This document shows positions 47,769-57,358 of a stretch of DNA of 64,000 bases, piece after piece. Source of the DNA: Planctomicrobium piriforme (GTDB lineage Bacteria > Planctomycetota > Planctomycetia > Planctomycetales > Planctomycetaceae); contig NZ_FOQD01000001.1 of NCBI RefSeq assembly GCF_900113665.1, positions 372,001 to 436,000 on the forward strand. The letters run 5' to 3'. Under the pieces are notes generated by a model. It was not told where the DNA came from, ran no database searches, and saw nothing but the letters and a program-made list of their open reading frames with translations. The position numbers were made by a program, and so were the translations under genes. The first letter of the stretch is position 1; each line of letters begins with the position of its first letter.

Positions 47769-48764
47769 ATGATTGCACGCCGCCGACGCCGCAAGGGCTT
47801 CACGTTGATCGAACTGCTGGTGGTGATCGCCATTATCGCCATCCTGGTCTCATTGCTGCTGCCGGCCGTGCAGCAGGCGCGGGAAGCGGCCCGTCGGTCG
47901 CAGTGCAAGAACAACCTCAAGCAGATGGGGCTGGCGATGCACAACTATCTCGACGCCTTTACACGATTTCCCCCGGTGTCGGTGCTCCCTACCGGGCGAA
48001 CCTTCGAGCCGTACTCCGGGCATGTGCGTCTGCTGCCGTACATCGAACAGGCGAACCTGGCGAAATTGATTGACTGGAACGTCAGCTCGGAGTTCACGAC
48101 CAATCCCGTCGCAGCAATGACCAGGGTCGCGATTTACATGTGCCCGAGCGAAACGAATGATCGCCCCCGGCAGACGCCGACGCTGGTGCATTACCCGTTG
48201 AACTACGGTTTCAACGAAGGAACGTGGTTCATCTATGACCCGGTCACCGGCAACGTCGGCGACGGCATGTTTCATCCCAACCGCGCGTATCGTCCCGCGG
48301 ATGTGACGGACGGCCTCAGCAACACGCTGGGCGCGGCCGAAGTGAAGGCCTACCAGCCGAACGTCTGGGACACGAGCAACCCGGCCTCGCTCAATGTCGC
48401 TCCGCCGGCCAATCCCGCGGCGGCGGCGGCTTATGCCACTGGAACGTTCGACTCCAACGGGCACACTGAATGGGTCGAAGGGGACGTGCATGAATCCGGT
48501 TTTACCACTACGTTCAATCCGAACGCCGTGTTCTCCTACACGAACGGCGGGGTGACGTACGACATCGACCTGACCTCGATGCGGGATGGAGAGTCGATCA
48601 CCGTTCCGACGTACGCGGCGATCACGTCTCGCAGTTATCACACGGGACTTGTGAACGCTCTGCTCATGGACGGCAGCGTGCGGACGGTGAGCAACAACAT
48701 CGACCTGGGCGTTTGGCGCGCGGTGGGCACCCGCGGCGGCTCGGAAACGAAGTCGCTGGAGTAA
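47769..48764 (+). CDS. DUF1559 prepilin-like protein, copy 2
   Basis: The start is ATG 47769 with AAGGA upstream (MIARRRRRKGFTLIELL). 331 residues with prepilin signal KGFTLIELLVVIAIIAIL, then LLPAVQQAREAARRSQCKNNLK and a C-terminal YHTGLVNALLMDGSVRTVSNNI. Same family as copy 1, with about 50 shared identical residues at the N-terminus. Followed by a small anchored protein at 48825. Likely regulated by the adjacent two-component system (inference from the shared divergent gap). Confidence 0.92.
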   Translation: MIARRRRRKGFTLIELLVVIAIIAILVSLLLPAVQQAREAARRSQCKNNLKQMGLAMHNYLDAFTRFPPVSVLPTGRTFEPYSGHVRLLPYIEQANLAKLIDWNVSSEFTTNPVAAMTRVAIYMCPSETNDRPRQTPTLVHYPLNYGFNEGTWFIYDPVTGNVGDGMFHPNRAYRPADVTDGLSNTLGAAEVKAYQPNVWDTSNPASLNVAPPANPAAAAAYATGTFDSNGHTEWVEGDVHESGFTTTFNPNAVFSYTNGGVTYDIDLTSMRDGESITVPTYAAITSRSYHTGLVNALLMDGSVRTVSNNIDLGVWRAVGTRGGSETKSLE

Positions 48765-48824
48765 CGCGACAGCAATGTCGAACGGCAGTTTTCTCACTTC
48801 AATTCTTGCGAACAGGCGCCACTG

Positions 48825-49244
48825 ATGACCACTTCGATGGACGGGCAGAAAACGACACGTCTGGCGGTGCTGGCGGCGATTCTGATTGTTGCGGCAGGCG
48901 TTGCGGTCTGGTTCTGGAACAAGCCGCAAACGCAGCCGTCACTGGAAGCCGGTCGTCAGGTGGCTGAACAGTTTCTCGGCAACCTCAATGCGGGCCGCGC
49001 CGCGGATGCCTGGGCCTCGACGACGGCCGAGTTCAAAAGCGCTCAGGGAAAAGAGTCGTTCGTCGCGGCGACCAAAGCGGATGATCTGTTCAAGCAGCCC
49101 TTCGAGTTCGTGTCTGCCCAGTCGGTGATGGTGCAATCGCAGCCGCGAGCGGAGTATGTCTATCGCACCAAAGATGGCCGCAATTTGCGACTGGTCATCG
49201 GCCGGGAGGACAACGCCTGGAAAGTGGACCGGTATGCAAAGTGA
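48825..49244 (+). CDS. Membrane-anchored small protein, DUF4019/NTF2-like
   Basis: 139 residues: one N-terminal transmembrane helix (RLAVLAAILIVAAGVAVWFW), then a compact domain of about 90 residues (EQFLGNLNAGRAADAWASTTAEFKS...RTKDGRNLRLVIGREDNAWKVDRYAK). The pattern of a helix pair followed by a strand-rich end resembles DUF4019/SnoaL-like folds. It follows the DUF1559 gene by 60 nt on the same strand. Probably envelope-facing. Function unknown. Confidence 0.6.
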   Translation: MTTSMDGQKTTRLAVLAAILIVAAGVAVWFWNKPQTQPSLEAGRQVAEQFLGNLNAGRAADAWASTTAEFKSAQGKESFVAATKADDLFKQPFEFVSAQSVMVQSQPRAEYVYRTKDGRNLRLVIGREDNAWKVDRYAK

Positions 49245-49272
49245 CGGGTTGTCGGAGTTGAATGGCGAGTGC

Positions 49273-49992
49273 TTAAAGCTGCTGCCGCGACAGGTCCGCA
49301 TCCAGGTCGATGCCTAGTCGCTGCGAGATCTGTTTCCAGCACTGGAGGACAAAGTCGAAATGCTCTTCGGGCGTGGCACTCGGGTATTCGGATTTGTGCA
49401 AACTCAAAAAATCCATCGCGTTGAGATTCAGCCGCTCACGAAGTTCTTCATGAGCGAGGTTTAGATGATCGTGACGATTCGCGGCTTCTGCCCATTCGTA
49501 ATGCACATATCGCAACACACATTCCAATGCTTGGGACTCGGTACGGCCGCCTACGTACATGGCAGGACGTTTGTAGACGCTGGCGATCATGGCAGCGAGT
49601 CGGGCTTCCGATGTCTGCGTCGCGTCCGTCACGTCAGCACGGACTTCCAGCAATTCCACGCTTCGGCCATCGGGGTCGAGAATGATGGCGCGGCGGCCCC
49701 AGAGAGAGTCTTTGGGCAACTGCTTGAACGTGACGCCGCTTGCTTGCAGGCGGTCGATGAGCGTGGGGGTCAGCGGGACTTCGAATCCCAGCCGCGTCGT
49801 GGCATCCACCTGATCAGCGGCAGCCGCAGGGTAGATCTCGAAGACGATGCCGGGGAGCACTGCGGACCAGTGGATGGGGCCTTGCCCATGCCGTTCCCGC
49901 TGAAACGTGATTTCCAGCAGCTCATAGAAGCCCACCAATCGCTCAGGATGCAGTGTTCGAACCACAATCAGATTGAGTCGCGGTGCAGGCAT
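49273..49992 (-). CDS. VOC/glyoxalase-like domain fused to a C-terminal helical domain
   Basis: 239 residues. Residues 1-118 match a VOC fold (LNLIVVRTLHPERLVGFYELL, GIVFEIYP, AIILDPDGRSVELLEV). Metal ligands are not obvious. Residues 130-239 form a separate segment beginning LAAMIASVYKRPAMYVGGRTE, a motif seen at the start of small domains in toxin-immunity-type proteins, followed by ALECVLRYVHYEWAEA. The two halves rarely occur together as far as I know. Function unknown. Confidence 0.6.
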   Translation of the reverse strand: MPAPRLNLIVVRTLHPERLVGFYELLEITFQRERHGQGPIHWSAVLPGIVFEIYPAAAADQVDATTRLGFEVPLTPTLIDRLQASGVTFKQLPKDSLWGRRAIILDPDGRSVELLEVRADVTDATQTSEARLAAMIASVYKRPAMYVGGRTESQALECVLRYVHYEWAEAANRHDHLNLAHEELRERLNLNAMDFLSLHKSEYPSATPEEHFDFVLQCWKQISQRLGIDLDADLSRQQL

Positions 49993-50142
49993 CGGGTGAG
50001 TTTACCCGACTGCGAAGTGCGTCGAAATGCTTGAGGATGTACGGAGAATTGTCCCGGACGCTCACGGCTCATCCTGGAATTTTGTGTGGTGCCTTGTCCG
50101 AAGACGGCGATTCAGCGTCCGGGACAATACCTGTGAAATGCA

Positions 50143-53142
50143 CTACTGCCCGGTGGAGACGACGCGGATGGGTTGGTCGCGAACGAGGGGTTCGGAGTAC
50201 TCGGCGCTTTCGAGTTGCATCGTCACCTTGGCAGAACCTGCTGCCGAAGCGATCAGAGCGATCTCGTAGACTTGCTGGCCGGCCATCGCGATTTCGGGGA
50301 GGGGCTCGAACTGAATGGTTTGTCCCTGAATGGCGTATTCGGTCGGCCCATGAGCGGCAGCGAATTCAAAGCCGGCGGGGAAGGTGAACTTCGCGCGGAC
50401 GTCTTTCGCGGCAGCGGTGCCTTCATTCTTGAGAGTCAGCCGCAGCGTCACCCGTTCGCCGACGAGAACGGTTCGCTGGGCAGCGGTGATGTCGGCGGTG
50501 AGGTCGGCGAAGCCCTTCACGCTGAGAACGGTTTTGATTTCTGCCCGATTGCCGGCATCGTCGACTGCGATCAGCGAACCAACATGGTCGCCCCCGGCCG
50601 AAGCGACGTAGAGCGAGTTCATTTCACGCGATTCGCCGGGGTTCAGTTGAGGGAGCGTCCAGGTGATGAGTCGAGTCCGGGGATCCCAGCGGCCGCCGCG
50701 GGGGACGTTCGCCAGTTCGACGCCGGGTGCGACCTTTTCCTGAATCGTCAGGTTGTTGAGCATCCTGGTTGAGTTGTTGGTAATGCGAGTGACGCAGGGG
50801 GCCGGCCGACCGACAAAGCGGTTCTCTGGTCCAGTACGGCTCAGTTCGAGTCGGGACTTGATGATGTGCAGGTCAGCGCGAGTTTCGGCGTGTGTCTTGG
50901 AGTCATTGGAAATCTGCGCGACTGGCGTGAAGGTGCCGGCGTGTTCAGGAGTCACGGTGAGGTCAATGATCTTTTCCGCGCCCGGGGCGAGGGAACCAGC
51001 TTCATATTCGAGGTCGTTGCCGCCTGGATGCTTCAGGCCGGGGGGGAGGATCGTTCGCAGGAAGACGGCCTTGGCAGTCCCCTGCCCTCGGTTCTGCAGT
51101 TTGAACTGGTAGGTGACATGTTCGCCAAGCACTGCTTCCTCAGGACCATTCATGCTGATGGCGAGTTGCGGCGCGGTGACTTTGATGCTGGCGGAAACCG
51201 CGGCGGCAAACGAGACGGTGGCGACGCTGCCGATCTGACCGGATTCGAGCGGGATGACTTTCAATTGAATCTTGCGTTCTTCACCGGACGGAATCGTTCC
51301 GAGCTGCCAACTGAGCTTGCCTTCGTTCAGGTAGGCCTGGGGGATGGTGCCCTCAAGCTGGGCGCCCTTGGGAATGCGGTCTTCGACCACGACGTCCCGG
51401 GCCGCACTGCCGCCGACGTTGCGGATAATGATCGAGTAAACCACCGGTTCGCCGATAACCGCTTCTGGCGGTGCGATCTTTTCAATCTTGAGTTCGGGCG
51501 ACTGCGGACCGCTGGGAGCGTTGGCTTCTGGCTCGGCGGTGCCAATGAGGGCGTTGTTCGTCGGAGGCGATTGCGGTGACGTCGTCATGTTGGCGGCAGG
51601 CGCGGTGCCTGTCGGGGGCATGGGGGGAATATCGGCCGCGGGGAATGGATTCATCGGCGCTGCGGGAGCCGGCGACGGGGCTGCGGAAGGGAGAGCTGTT
51701 TCCGCCTGAGTGCCGGATGTCAGGCTCAGGGTCGGCAGAACTTCTTCCTGCGCTGGCATCGTGGCTGGTGCGGCGCGTCTTGGGAAATCGGCAGGTAGCT
51801 CGGCATCGGCAGTGGTCACGCCCTGTGACCGGGTTTGATTGCGGGGAACGATCTCCGGAAGAACTTCCGCGGCGACGGTCGGGAGCGGTCCAGGAGCAGA
51901 GGCCGTCGGCGGCAACGGCGGCATTTCAGCCGGAGCGCCGGGTGATTTCAGGCCGAACGCTTCGGCAGTGGCCAGGTTCTGCTGTGGAGTCTTTGTTGGC
52001 TGTGGGATCTCGGTGGACCAGGGGTCAACCGCTGCGGCTCTCTGAGTGGGGAGCGCCGGCAACTGAGCGGGAGTTGGCGTCGGTTCGGAAGCTGACGTCG
52101 GCAGTCCGGGGAAGCTTGAGGGGGGAGCGGCGGATTTCGGCGCCAGAGTCGGCAAGGGTTCGGGATTACCGACTGCCAGGAATGGTTTCGGAGCAGCAGC
52201 GTTTTCTGTCGCGCCGACAGGTTCGACAGACTGGCTTTCTTCTACCGCATTGGCCGTAATCACCGCGCCGGGGAATTCCGACATTTCTCGACGACCCGCG
52301 GTTTCGACGGACTCGGCGGGGAGCAGCACCGGGCTGGGGTTAGACGGCGGCAATCGGGTCAGGCCGGGCATGGCCGGCGGAGCGGCCCGTTGAGTCGGCG
52401 GCGCAGATGGGAGTTCCGCAGGCAGTTCCGGGAGCGCGGCTTCGGCCACATTCGGCCCGAAGCGGTTGGGGAGAGTGGGGACCGGTTCTTCCTGTGCCTG
52501 CGCGGGAGTCGGCTCGGACATGGTTGCGGCGAGCGGTTCGGGCTGCGGCAAGGCTGGCAGGGAGCGTTCTTCAGCCGGCTGCGAGGGCATGGCCGTCGGA
52601 AAAGCGGCAAACGGGTCGCCCATCGGATTTTGAGCGGGGGCCGGCTCGTTCGCGGCGACTTCCTCTTTCGGGGCCGGTTCGGCGGGTTCGGTCTGTTGCG
52701 GCATCGCCAGGGCGGCGAAATCGGCACCGGGCATGGAGCGGGCGGAAGAACGCGGTTCTTCGGGCTGTTTACGAGCCGGGGGTTCGTCGGCAAAGAATGC
52801 GGGGAGTTCGGCCGGCGCGCTGGCCGGAACCGGAGTGGGAACGGGTTCCGATTTCGCCAATTTCGCGCTGGCTAAAGGGGAATCTTCTCCCTGGCTGGGC
52901 GCAGCGAGAGTCGGCTCAGGCTCGGGCATGGCGAGCGTCGGTTCCAGCTCGGACTGGGCTGGGGCGTCGGCGCCGGCTGGATTCGCCTCAGGTTTGGAAT
53001 CTGCGCTGTCTAAAGCGACGAAACTCCCGGCGTCCAGATGGTTCACTGCCGACTGGATGCCTTTGTGAGCTTGCCAGACGACGGCGCAACTGCCGCCAAT
53101 CACGCCTGTCAGAACCACGATTTTCAAGAACAGGTTCTGCAT
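50143..53142 (-). CDS. Large membrane-anchored protein with proline/alanine-rich linker and four DUF11 repeats
   Basis: The start is ATG 53142 (MQNLFLKIVVLTG) with GGAAAGGA upstream; the frame opens at 53187. 999 residues. One N-terminal membrane helix precedes about 480 residues rich in Pro, Ala, Glu, Ser, Thr and Leu with no fold. Four tandem DUF11/CARDB-like beta-sandwiches follow (LKIEKIAPPEAVIGEPVVYSI..., LAISMNGPEEAVLGEHVTYQF..., LELSRTGPENRFVGRPAPCV..., LTADITAAQRTVLVGERVTL...). The layout suggests a wall- or envelope-spanning surface protein. Function unknown. Confidence 0.85.
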   Translation of the reverse strand: MQNLFLKIVVLTGVIGGSCAVVWQAHKGIQSAVNHLDAGSFVALDSADSKPEANPAGADAPAQSELEPTLAMPEPEPTLAAPSQGEDSPLASAKLAKSEPVPTPVPASAPAELPAFFADEPPARKQPEEPRSSARSMPGADFAALAMPQQTEPAEPAPKEEVAANEPAPAQNPMGDPFAAFPTAMPSQPAEERSLPALPQPEPLAATMSEPTPAQAQEEPVPTLPNRFGPNVAEAALPELPAELPSAPPTQRAAPPAMPGLTRLPPSNPSPVLLPAESVETAGRREMSEFPGAVITANAVEESQSVEPVGATENAAAPKPFLAVGNPEPLPTLAPKSAAPPSSFPGLPTSASEPTPTPAQLPALPTQRAAAVDPWSTEIPQPTKTPQQNLATAEAFGLKSPGAPAEMPPLPPTASAPGPLPTVAAEVLPEIVPRNQTRSQGVTTADAELPADFPRRAAPATMPAQEEVLPTLSLTSGTQAETALPSAAPSPAPAAPMNPFPAADIPPMPPTGTAPAANMTTSPQSPPTNNALIGTAEPEANAPSGPQSPELKIEKIAPPEAVIGEPVVYSIIIRNVGGSAARDVVVEDRIPKGAQLEGTIPQAYLNEGKLSWQLGTIPSGEERKIQLKVIPLESGQIGSVATVSFAAAVSASIKVTAPQLAISMNGPEEAVLGEHVTYQFKLQNRGQGTAKAVFLRTILPPGLKHPGGNDLEYEAGSLAPGAEKIIDLTVTPEHAGTFTPVAQISNDSKTHAETRADLHIIKSRLELSRTGPENRFVGRPAPCVTRITNNSTRMLNNLTIQEKVAPGVELANVPRGGRWDPRTRLITWTLPQLNPGESREMNSLYVASAGGDHVGSLIAVDDAGNRAEIKTVLSVKGFADLTADITAAQRTVLVGERVTLRLTLKNEGTAAAKDVRAKFTFPAGFEFAAAHGPTEYAIQGQTIQFEPLPEIAMAGQQVYEIALIASAAGSAKVTMQLESAEYSEPLVRDQPIRVVSTGQ

Positions 53143-53620
53143 CGGGGGAATCCTTTCCCATCGGGTTGCCGCACCCGCGAAAAACAATCAATCCAGTCAC
53201 GCGTTTTGTCGGCGCAAATCAAGCTGGGTGAATGAGCCTCCGTCCAATGGAAACTCAATTCTGCAAACGATTTGCGACGAGTCTGACGCCCGCCCCTTGC
53301 GGAAACTGGCGAACAAGGCAAGAGATTCATAGCAAAAATGACAAAATCTCGTAAAGGCGAATCTCGATCTGCAAAAATTGCCGCATTTCGGGTTGCAATG
53401 CGGGGGGAGTCCGTTTGAATGCAAGGGTTGCGTAGAATACAGTGTCGGCAGTGAGTTTGAGGGTCGGGGGGAGTCATCCGAGAGAATCGGTTCTGAGTGG
53501 AACTCGCAGTCGAATTCCCCAACGGTCTCGACCCCTCAAGTGGACGATACAATTTAGACACCGACTGGCGCCCAGGTCATCATCCGATTCCCTGGGCGTT
53601 GCATTCGATACGGAGAGAAA
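53143..53620. other. Divergent intergenic region, no gene seen
   Basis: 478 nt between the DUF11 protein and the 731-residue exported protein. Several short frames overlap, none with a plausible start or pattern. It has a mildly AT-rich part near 53310-53400 and should contain two divergent promoters. Confidence 0.5.
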
Positions 53621-55816
53621 ATGCATTATCGCAATTCCAATCGCCAGACCTGGACGTGGACAGTTGTCTGCAGCTGTTTGTCCATGTGGGCTGCTTCCCA
53701 GACCTGGGGTTTTGAAGAGGGAAAACCTGGCGTCGGCCTCAACGGCCTGCTGCCTGCGTACGCCCCCCCTGGATTGACCGAAGACGACTTCAACCAGTTC
53801 ACCGACTCGATCGATGACTCCTGGAAAGACTGGAGCCGGGAAACCGCCGGCTTCGTCAAGGATCTGTACGAGGGGAGCCATCCCACTCTGGCCGATCAAC
53901 AGGCAGCCGTGCAGCGGGTGAAGGTGAAGGTCAACACGCTCGAAAAAGCGCTGTCCGACCCTCGTTACAGCTCGATTTCATCGCAGTTGAAAATGCTGTA
54001 CGGGCGGCTGAACCCGGCAGTGCGTCTCGCCGAAGCGATGCTGAACACCCTGTCGATGGAACCGGCCGAGGCCCGCCAGCAGCGGATGCAGCCGGCTTTT
54101 GCTGAACTGCAGAAAGCGGTCGATCACCTGCAGGCTGACCTCGCTCAGTACAGCAACTCCACCGAATGGGTTCGCTGGTCTGAAATCAACTCGCTGAAAG
54201 GCCTGAAGGCGGATGATCCTGCCGCGCTCGAAACTGTCGCCAAGGTGAAGGCGAAACTCGAAGCCCGCGAAGGCTATTCGCCTGTCATCAAAGACTTCAT
54301 CAGCCGCGAGCCGTTTTTGCAGCTTGAAGACGCATTGGCCGCGGTACTGAGCGCCAGCAATGAAAAAGGAACCTTCGACGCGACTCAATTGCGTGAAAGC
54401 TACGCCCACCTGCTGGACGTGCTGACGCAGTATCAGGCTCAGCCGACGGCGGAACTCGAAGCGGATCTTCGCAAAACCCTGGATGAACTGCGGGCGAAGT
54501 CTCCGGATGGCGGAGTCGCAGTCGCCGATGCCCTCGGCAGCGAGTACATGAACTACAACCTGCGGATTGTGGTTTCTGAAGGACTCGTGAATCGCTTCTT
54601 CGAAGAAACCAGGACCGAACGCAGCGAGATCCGCGAACGGGTGATGGAAGCCAACGTCTACGGCTACCAGTGTACGGAAGTCACCACGAAGCTCGATCTG
54701 GTTCCCAACTCGCTCAGCGCAAGCTTTGCATTGAACCTGAGCGGCGTGATCCGTTCGAACGCGAACGGCTACGCACCGCAGGCGACTGTCCATACCGTCG
54801 GCTACCACACGTTCAACGCCTCGAAGAAGGTGCTCTTCGACGGCCAGAACTTCTATCTGGAAAACAGTCGGGTTTCAGCTCGGGCGAATAACCAGACCGT
54901 CGGGGCGACGACCAAATTCAGCCATGTTCCCATTTTGGGGCGGGTTGCGAATTCGATCGCGATTCGTGAAGCCAACTCGCGCAGCCCGCAGACCAATGCG
55001 ATGGCTGTACAGCGTATTAAAGAACAGGTCAGCACCCAGCTCGAGAAGGAAGCGGGCGAACAGTTCGCCAACGCGAGCAAGCAGTTGCAGACCAAAACTT
55101 ACGGACCGCTGCGAAAATACAATCTGTATCCGGACGTGATGACGCTGAGCACGACCGACAGCGAAATGCGGTTTTCGAGCCGCCTGATGGACCCGGACGA
55201 GATCGCCGGATCCACCTCGGCCCCGATTGCCAGCCTGCCTGCTAACGGCATGGTGGCCCAGGTTCACGAAAGCCTGTTGTCTCACGCGTTTGATCGCCTG
55301 GGCCTCAATGGCAAGACGATGACCGAAGATGAGGTTCGCGTTCTACTCGAAAGCCGGTTGACCGAAATCCTCGGCCGCCCGGTGGAAATTCCGAAGCCGC
55401 AGAATGCGGCTCCTGAAGCCGAGCAGCAGGCGAACACGTTCGTCTTCGATGAGAAAGATCCGGTTCGGTTCACCATCGACAACGGCGTTGTGACCTTGTT
55501 CATTCGCGCCGGTCTCAAGCGCGCTAACGGCGACGATATCCCGACGCAGATCATCTCGGTGCCATTCACCCCGACCCTGCAAGGGGACAAAATTCTGCTC
55601 ACCCGCGGTAACGTGGGGGTGAAGCCGGTTGTCCGTCCCCCGAACGTCACCGCTCAGGTTGCTCGCGCTCAGGTGATGCGGCAGAAGATTCAGACGGCCT
55701 TGCCCGAGCAGACGGTCAACGCGGTCTTCGAGGTTGAACAGAAGGGCAAGGTCATCAAGCTGGCCATCGTCGACCTGACCGCCCAGGGAGGCTGGCTCGT
55801 CCTGGCTCTGAAATAA
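53621..55816 (+). CDS. Large exported protein of unknown function (731 aa)
   Basis: ATG 53621 follows GGAGAG. A twin-Trp hydrophobic leader (TWTVVCSCLSMWAASQTWG) gives a likely signal peptide. The N-terminal half is helical (GFVKDLYEGSHPTLADQQAAVQRVKVKVN...). The C-terminal half is strand-rich with an FNASKKVLFDGQNFYLENSR segment, and ends in a repeated beta pattern (VRFTIDNGVVTLFIRAGLKR). I recognise no named family. Divergently paired with the DUF11 protein, suggesting that they act together (inference). Confidence 0.8.
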   Translation: MHYRNSNRQTWTWTVVCSCLSMWAASQTWGFEEGKPGVGLNGLLPAYAPPGLTEDDFNQFTDSIDDSWKDWSRETAGFVKDLYEGSHPTLADQQAAVQRVKVKVNTLEKALSDPRYSSISSQLKMLYGRLNPAVRLAEAMLNTLSMEPAEARQQRMQPAFAELQKAVDHLQADLAQYSNSTEWVRWSEINSLKGLKADDPAALETVAKVKAKLEAREGYSPVIKDFISREPFLQLEDALAAVLSASNEKGTFDATQLRESYAHLLDVLTQYQAQPTAELEADLRKTLDELRAKSPDGGVAVADALGSEYMNYNLRIVVSEGLVNRFFEETRTERSEIRERVMEANVYGYQCTEVTTKLDLVPNSLSASFALNLSGVIRSNANGYAPQATVHTVGYHTFNASKKVLFDGQNFYLENSRVSARANNQTVGATTKFSHVPILGRVANSIAIREANSRSPQTNAMAVQRIKEQVSTQLEKEAGEQFANASKQLQTKTYGPLRKYNLYPDVMTLSTTDSEMRFSSRLMDPDEIAGSTSAPIASLPANGMVAQVHESLLSHAFDRLGLNGKTMTEDEVRVLLESRLTEILGRPVEIPKPQNAAPEAEQQANTFVFDEKDPVRFTIDNGVVTLFIRAGLKRANGDDIPTQIISVPFTPTLQGDKILLTRGNVGVKPVVRPPNVTAQVARAQVMRQKIQTALPEQTVNAVFEVEQKGKVIKLAIVDLTAQGGWLVLALK

Positions 55817-55844
55817 AACAGAACTTGCCTTATTGAGAATCCTT

Positions 55845-55882
55845 CAGGCGTTTGAACTGCTGGCATGCGGTTCAGACGCCTG
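55845..55882 (+). terminator. Hairpin after the 731-aa gene
   Basis: CAGGCGTTTGAAC and GTTCAGACGCCTG form a 13-bp stem with one G-U pair and a 12-nt loop, 28 nt after the stop. Only TCGCATTT follows, so termination would be weak. Confidence 0.55.
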
Positions 55883-55989
55883 TCGCATTTCCGGCCCAAA
55901 TGAGCGGGGTATTCCCCGGATTGCGGATTGAGTAGGATCGCTCTTCGCAGAGTGAAAGTATTTGTCATTGGTCAATTGTCATTCAGTAG

Positions 55990-56100
55990 TACCAAGTTTT
56001 CAGTCATCAGTTTTCAGTTCAATCCAATTCAGCTGAGAAAACACAACTCGTGATGATTTCAGGTGTTTCAAACTGACATCTGAAAACTGACGACTTGGAA
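55990..56100. repeat. Word-repeat family C (TCAGTTTTCAG inverted repeat)
   Basis: CCAAGTTTTCAGTCATCAG and TTTTCAGTTCAA words pair with CTGACATCTGAAAACTGACG and ACTTGG across about 40 nt. The same vocabulary is present between the tRNA genes at 38929-39019. Confidence 0.8.
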
Positions 56101-56119
56101 TTACTGTCATTGGCCATTG

Positions 56120-56195
56120 AGGAGAGGAATAGGGGGAACTTTTGATTTCCTGGCTGTCCTCTGTCCCCTCTGCCCTATCCCCTTGCCTCCATTTC
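56120..56195. repeat. Word-repeat family A2, copy 4, with start-codon tail
   Basis: GAGGAGAGGAATAGGGGGAA, then CTGTCCTCTGTCCCCTCTGC and CCTATCCCC. The element continues into TTGCCTCCATTTCAACTGCA and CTTGGCACTACTG, ending just before ATG at 56219 and 56225. The same tail precedes the LOG gene at 8987. Confidence 0.85.
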
Positions 56196-56224
56196 AACTG
56201 CACTTGGCACTACTGAATGATGGC

Positions 56225-57037
56225 ATGAATTCTTCCAAAGAACTGACGCCCAGCGAAAAGATGCGGTCGGCTCTGCCTGACGAGCCGAAGACCCGGCGTT
56301 CGCATCCGATTGTCATCTTCCTGACCGGGCTGCTGACGACCGCTTTGCTGGCGTCGTGCTGCGTCTGCGGCATTGCCGCCTGGTGGTTCCGCCCGCAGGT
56401 CAATGAGAATCCGGAACGTGCCCGTGAACTGACGGCGCAGATCGTTTCGATCTCGATCCCCGAGGCGTTTCAACCCAAGGGGACCATCGAGTGGAATCTC
56501 GGATTCCTGATGCGGCTCCGCGGCGCCTATTACGAACGGCTGGTCGGAGACGGCGTGCTGACGCTGCTGGAAGTGAATACCCGACTCGCCAATGACGACA
56601 GCGTGCGGCGGCATGTCGTCGACACCCTGCTGGAAGAGGGTTCGAGCGGCACTTCGCTGGTCATCGAGAAAGCCAAAACGCGAAAAGAAACCTTTGAGAT
56701 CGCCGGAGAGCCGGTGGTCTTTACGATTGAGCTCGCCCGCGATCCGCGGACCGGCAGCACGTTTCACCTCGTCGAAGGGGTATTTAACGGCAATGCCGGA
56801 CAGGTGCTACTCGCGATGCGAGTGGATGCAAACCACTGGCAGGATGAAGCGGTGCCGCTCGATGCCGCCGCCACCTCCGACGCCAACGCAGCTCTTCCCT
56901 TCTGGCTGACCGGCATGATTCGCTCGATCGGCCAGAGCCCGTCAGGGACGGTCCCCGCAGTGCCGCCGGGAACGCCTGCCGATAGTCCGCTGATGCCGGC
57001 TGGAGAACCGGCGCTGAAGCCGGGACCGCTCAATTAA
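56225..57037 (+). CDS. Membrane-anchored protein of unknown function (270 aa)
   Basis: The start is ATG 56225 (MNSSKELTPSEKMR); the frame opens upstream, but that part is repeat tail. One transmembrane helix at about 28-50 (IVIFLTGLLTTALLASCCVCGIAAWWF) precedes an extracytoplasmic domain (SIPEAFQPKGTIEWNLGFLMRLRGAYYER...FEIAGEPVVFTIELARDPRTG). The C-terminus is proline-rich. I do not recognise the family. Its position directly upstream of motA may be meaningful or fortuitous. Confidence 0.65.
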   Translation: MNSSKELTPSEKMRSALPDEPKTRRSHPIVIFLTGLLTTALLASCCVCGIAAWWFRPQVNENPERARELTAQIVSISIPEAFQPKGTIEWNLGFLMRLRGAYYERLVGDGVLTLLEVNTRLANDDSVRRHVVDTLLEEGSSGTSLVIEKAKTRKETFEIAGEPVVFTIELARDPRTGSTFHLVEGVFNGNAGQVLLAMRVDANHWQDEAVPLDAAATSDANAALPFWLTGMIRSIGQSPSGTVPAVPPGTPADSPLMPAGEPALKPGPLN

Positions 57038-57044
57038 AATTTGG

Positions 57045-57207
57045 AAATTCGAAGCACCAGCCGTGGCAGGAAATTCCAATTTCCAAAATACAAAACTCAA
57101 ACAAACTCAAAATCTCAATGACCCCAAACATGCCTTTGTTTCTTTGTTCTGAATTTTGAGCATTGGAATTTGTTTGGGTTTTGGTGCTTGTGATTTGAGA
57201 TTTCCGG
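57045..57207. repeat. Word-repeat family B, copy 1 (CCAAGCACCAAATTTC / GGTGCTTGG)
   Basis: CGAAGCACCAGCCG and AAATTCCAATTTCC, AAAACTCAAACAAACTC words pair with TTTGAGCATTGGAATTTG and GGTTTTGGTGCTTG across ACCCCAAACATGCC. It lies between the 270-aa gene and motA. The remaining 150 nt before motA contains nothing I can name. Confidence 0.85.
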
Positions 57208-57358
57208 ACCCCTGTCAAACTGTGCCGTTGCGTTTGCTCGCGTTCGGGGAAAACCGGGGCGGGGTGCGAATTCGGGGGAAGCGGCTCCGGCAAATTTCCG
57301 ATAGCAGAACTGAACCGGTGCCGATGGATCGGCCCAGTCTCTCACGGACGGAAGCGCT

